Positions 62,602 through 64,000 of a stretch of DNA of 64,000 nt are shown piece after piece. Positions within the stretch are counted from its first letter, which is position 1. Each line of letters begins with the position of its first letter. The position numbers were made by a program, and so were the translations under genes. Source of the stretch: Geitlerinema sp. BBD 1991-9. GTDB taxonomy: Bacteria > Cyanobacteriota > Cyanobacteriia > Cyanobacteriales > Geitlerinemataceae. Location: contig LWRO01000014.1 in the NCBI GenBank assembly GCA_001657325.1, positions 1-64,000 on the forward strand. The letters are read 5' to 3'. The notes beneath the pieces are model-generated. The model made no database searches. It was not told the DNA's origin and saw nothing but the letters and a program-made list of their open reading frames with translations.

Positions 62602-63702
62602 TCACGTACCTTCTCCTGAAGCGCCAGACATCACCCGAAACACGTTCTCAGCCAGTCGATCGCTGAATCCCACTAAAAACGATAAAACTAAAATCACCTC
62701 GTCGGCCATTGGTAGTGGGGATGCGACACCGATTCGATCGACCAGCACTGACAGCACGGCTTCGACGATCGAATAACTCGCGCCCCCCAGAAGCACACCC
62801 TGCACCGGACGCATCCACATCCATTTTGCCGTTTCACCGAGGCGGCGAAACGGACAGTGAACGAAGCGATAGACGATCGCGGCCAAGCTGCCAAAAAAGC
62901 TCCAAACCAACACCGGCCAGGGAATCCCCAACGGTGAAAGTTTTCGATCGAGCAACGGTTCGACGGCCAGTCGATCGCTGCCAAGCCACAAAAACAGGGC
63001 GATCGCGCCGACGGCCCCCAAAGCATAGAGAATCGAAAGGACGGTTATGGCAACGGGGACGGTTCGATCGTTCAGCACTAACCGTTCGACAACTCGCTGA
63101 CGCTGTTCGAGTTCCAGCAGGATGCCGATCGTTGCCCGACCTTCATCGCCAAACGGGTCTAGGGATTTGTCCTGCAACGCGGTAGAGGGTAAGTTCTCGG
63201 ACAGTCGTTCGATTTCCGCCCATTGCATTTGTGCCTCTTGGCGTAGCGATCGATCGCGTATACCATCGACGAGATGCTTTAAGCCAACTCGATCGCCTAT
63301 CCCTGCACTCGCCAACTGCCAAAACAAAGACTCGACACTGCGCTGCTTCAAGCGAATTCCATTTTGTAGGGTTTGGATTTGTTGCCAGAGATCGATCGAC
63401 CGTTCGTTGCCCGATAAAACCTGTCGATCGATTTCGTCGAGTTCTTCAATATAATGTTGCGCAGTTGACGTATCTGGCTTGGGGATTTGGCGAACCCGAG
63501 TTTCGAGGGAAGCCGGTTCTCGCAGAGCGTTGAGGTATCCCAAGGATGCTTCGAGGGGAATCAAAACCGCGATAGCATTTCGCAGTCCGTCGAGCGTCGT
63601 GGTGACGGAGGAATCGTGAGAGATTTCAGAAGCCGCAGGCGAGGGAGAAGAGAACCAGGCCTGACGAGCGGGTTCCGACGTCCAAAAGTCAGCGTTCGAC
63701 AT
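62602..63702 (-). CDS. Membrane protein with helical N-terminal domain, unknown
   Basis: The 366-aa protein from ATG 63702 starts MSNADFWTSEPARQAW. Residues 1-~215 look cytosolic and helical (AQHYIEELDEIDRQVLSGNE, QTLQNGIRLKQRSVESLFWQ). The C-terminal part has about four membrane helices (VAITVLSILYALGAVGAIAL; VLVWSFFGSLAAIVYRFV). The end is VGFSDRLAENVFRVMSGASG. I do not recognise the family. It is 38 bp after the partial gene at the window edge, likely the same operon. Confidence 0.65.
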   Translation of the reverse strand: MSNADFWTSEPARQAWFSSPSPAASEISHDSSVTTTLDGLRNAIAVLIPLEASLGYLNALREPASLETRVRQIPKPDTSTAQHYIEELDEIDRQVLSGNERSIDLWQQIQTLQNGIRLKQRSVESLFWQLASAGIGDRVGLKHLVDGIRDRSLRQEAQMQWAEIERLSENLPSTALQDKSLDPFGDEGRATIGILLELEQRQRVVERLVLNDRTVPVAITVLSILYALGAVGAIALFLWLGSDRLAVEPLLDRKLSPLGIPWPVLVWSFFGSLAAIVYRFVHCPFRRLGETAKWMWMRPVQGVLLGGASYSIVEAVLSVLVDRIGVASPLPMADEVILVLSFLVGFSDRLAENVFRVMSGASGEGT

Positions 63703-63739
63703 AGTTTCGAGAAAGATGGAGGAAAATTGCCACAACTCG

Positions 63740-64000
63740 TTACTGCTCGAGAGAGGTAGCCTCGGCAATGGCATTGAGTTGGAAGCTGTTGGGATATTTT
63801 CCTTCAGCCTTGATGCGATCGATCTCCAGTTTAGGAACCGTCATGCCGAGTTTCTGAGCGACCGTTTGTACGATATCACCGCGATCGAGAATTCCCGCAA
63901 TGGCATCAGCTGGGGTGAGAACGATCAAATCCCGAAGCTTTTGGCGTTCCATGACCAAAATTCCATCGAGCAGCGACGTATTTTCTCGCACCGTCACGAG
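63740..64000 (-). CDS. Unknown protein, C-terminal part (runs off right edge)
   Basis: At least 86 residues are visible; the frame is open to the edge, so the start is missing. It contains VRENTSLLDGILVMERQKLR, then TPADAIAGILDRGDIVQTVA and ends AIAEATSLEQ. It is helical and soluble, without membrane segments. A GTG at 63997 could in principle start it, but truncation is likelier. No family is recognised. Confidence 0.6.
   Translation of the reverse strand, partial: LVTVRENTSLLDGILVMERQKLRDLIVLTPADAIAGILDRGDIVQTVAQKLGMTVPKLEIDRIKAEGKYPNSFQLNAIAEATSLEQ

Overview
The window is chromosomal DNA from a cyanobacterium. Evidence: an SLH/OprB iron-uptake porin fragment, a ThiO-ThiG fusion, a DUF3288-type protein, a complete minC-minD-minE set, pyruvate kinase with an extra PEP-utiliser domain, a Lys/Asp adenylate cyclase, and a very high density of CGATCG-cored octamers (mostly TCGATCGA rather than canonical HIP1 GCGATCGC). 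The genus cannot be fixed from the sequence. Nearly everything is housekeeping or accessory; I see no rRNA operon, prophage or CRISPR array.

Layout. 0-9.7 kb: porin fragment, citramalate synthase (isoleucine route), a [2Fe-2S] ferredoxin, a small membrane protein, ThiO-ThiG, tRNA-Thr(CGU), pyruvate kinase and a membrane adenylate cyclase. 9.8-13.6 kb: a leftward set with an unknown membrane protein, a DUF6282-like metal hydrolase, a double-RCK potassium-channel-like protein with a non-canonical filter, and an unrecorded 50-aa membrane peptide. 14.1-16.8 kb: a lipoprotein gene next to a 136-bp MITE with exact 8-bp target duplications, then a NitT/TauT-type permease plus an isochorismatase-family hydrolase. 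17.1-24.2 kb: a tightly packed leftward operon of GT2 glycosyltransferase, methyltransferase, GT39-like transferase and two large tandem paralogous membrane proteins; this looks like lipid-linked glycan assembly of unknown product. 24.3-26.6 kb: two orphan solute-binding proteins (TRAP and ABC).

27-36 kb: a glycine-rich/WD40/J-domain fusion, a transposase relic, proline iminopeptidase, a UvrD-like helicase, a GNAT acetyltransferase and a long TPR protein. 36.5-46.6 kb: minCDE, an ABC-2 permease, prolyl oligopeptidase, a soluble histidine kinase, a SelD-associated-type flavoprotein standing alone, a DUF3288 protein and a periplasmic aspartic protease. 46.8-51.5 kb: amidase, two small membrane proteins, an HTH gene interrupted by an in-frame TGA, and two conserved hypothetical genes. 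51.7-54.1 kb: a hairpin-rich non-coding tract, tRNA-Arg(UCU) and an intact IS200/IS605 element (TnpA+TnpB). 54.1-64 kb: Cache hybrid histidine kinase, PurN, PyrE, an FG-GAP/RTX secreted protein, a 1.27-kb AT-rich gene-free tract and two unknown proteins at the edge.

The least expected signal is the set of small non-autonomous elements. One family (termini GGGTGCATCTCA) occurs four times with recognisable termini, each time flanked by an 8-bp direct repeat matching 7 of 8; a second, IS6-like element has a perfect 8-bp duplication; a third family has CTAGAGCG termini.
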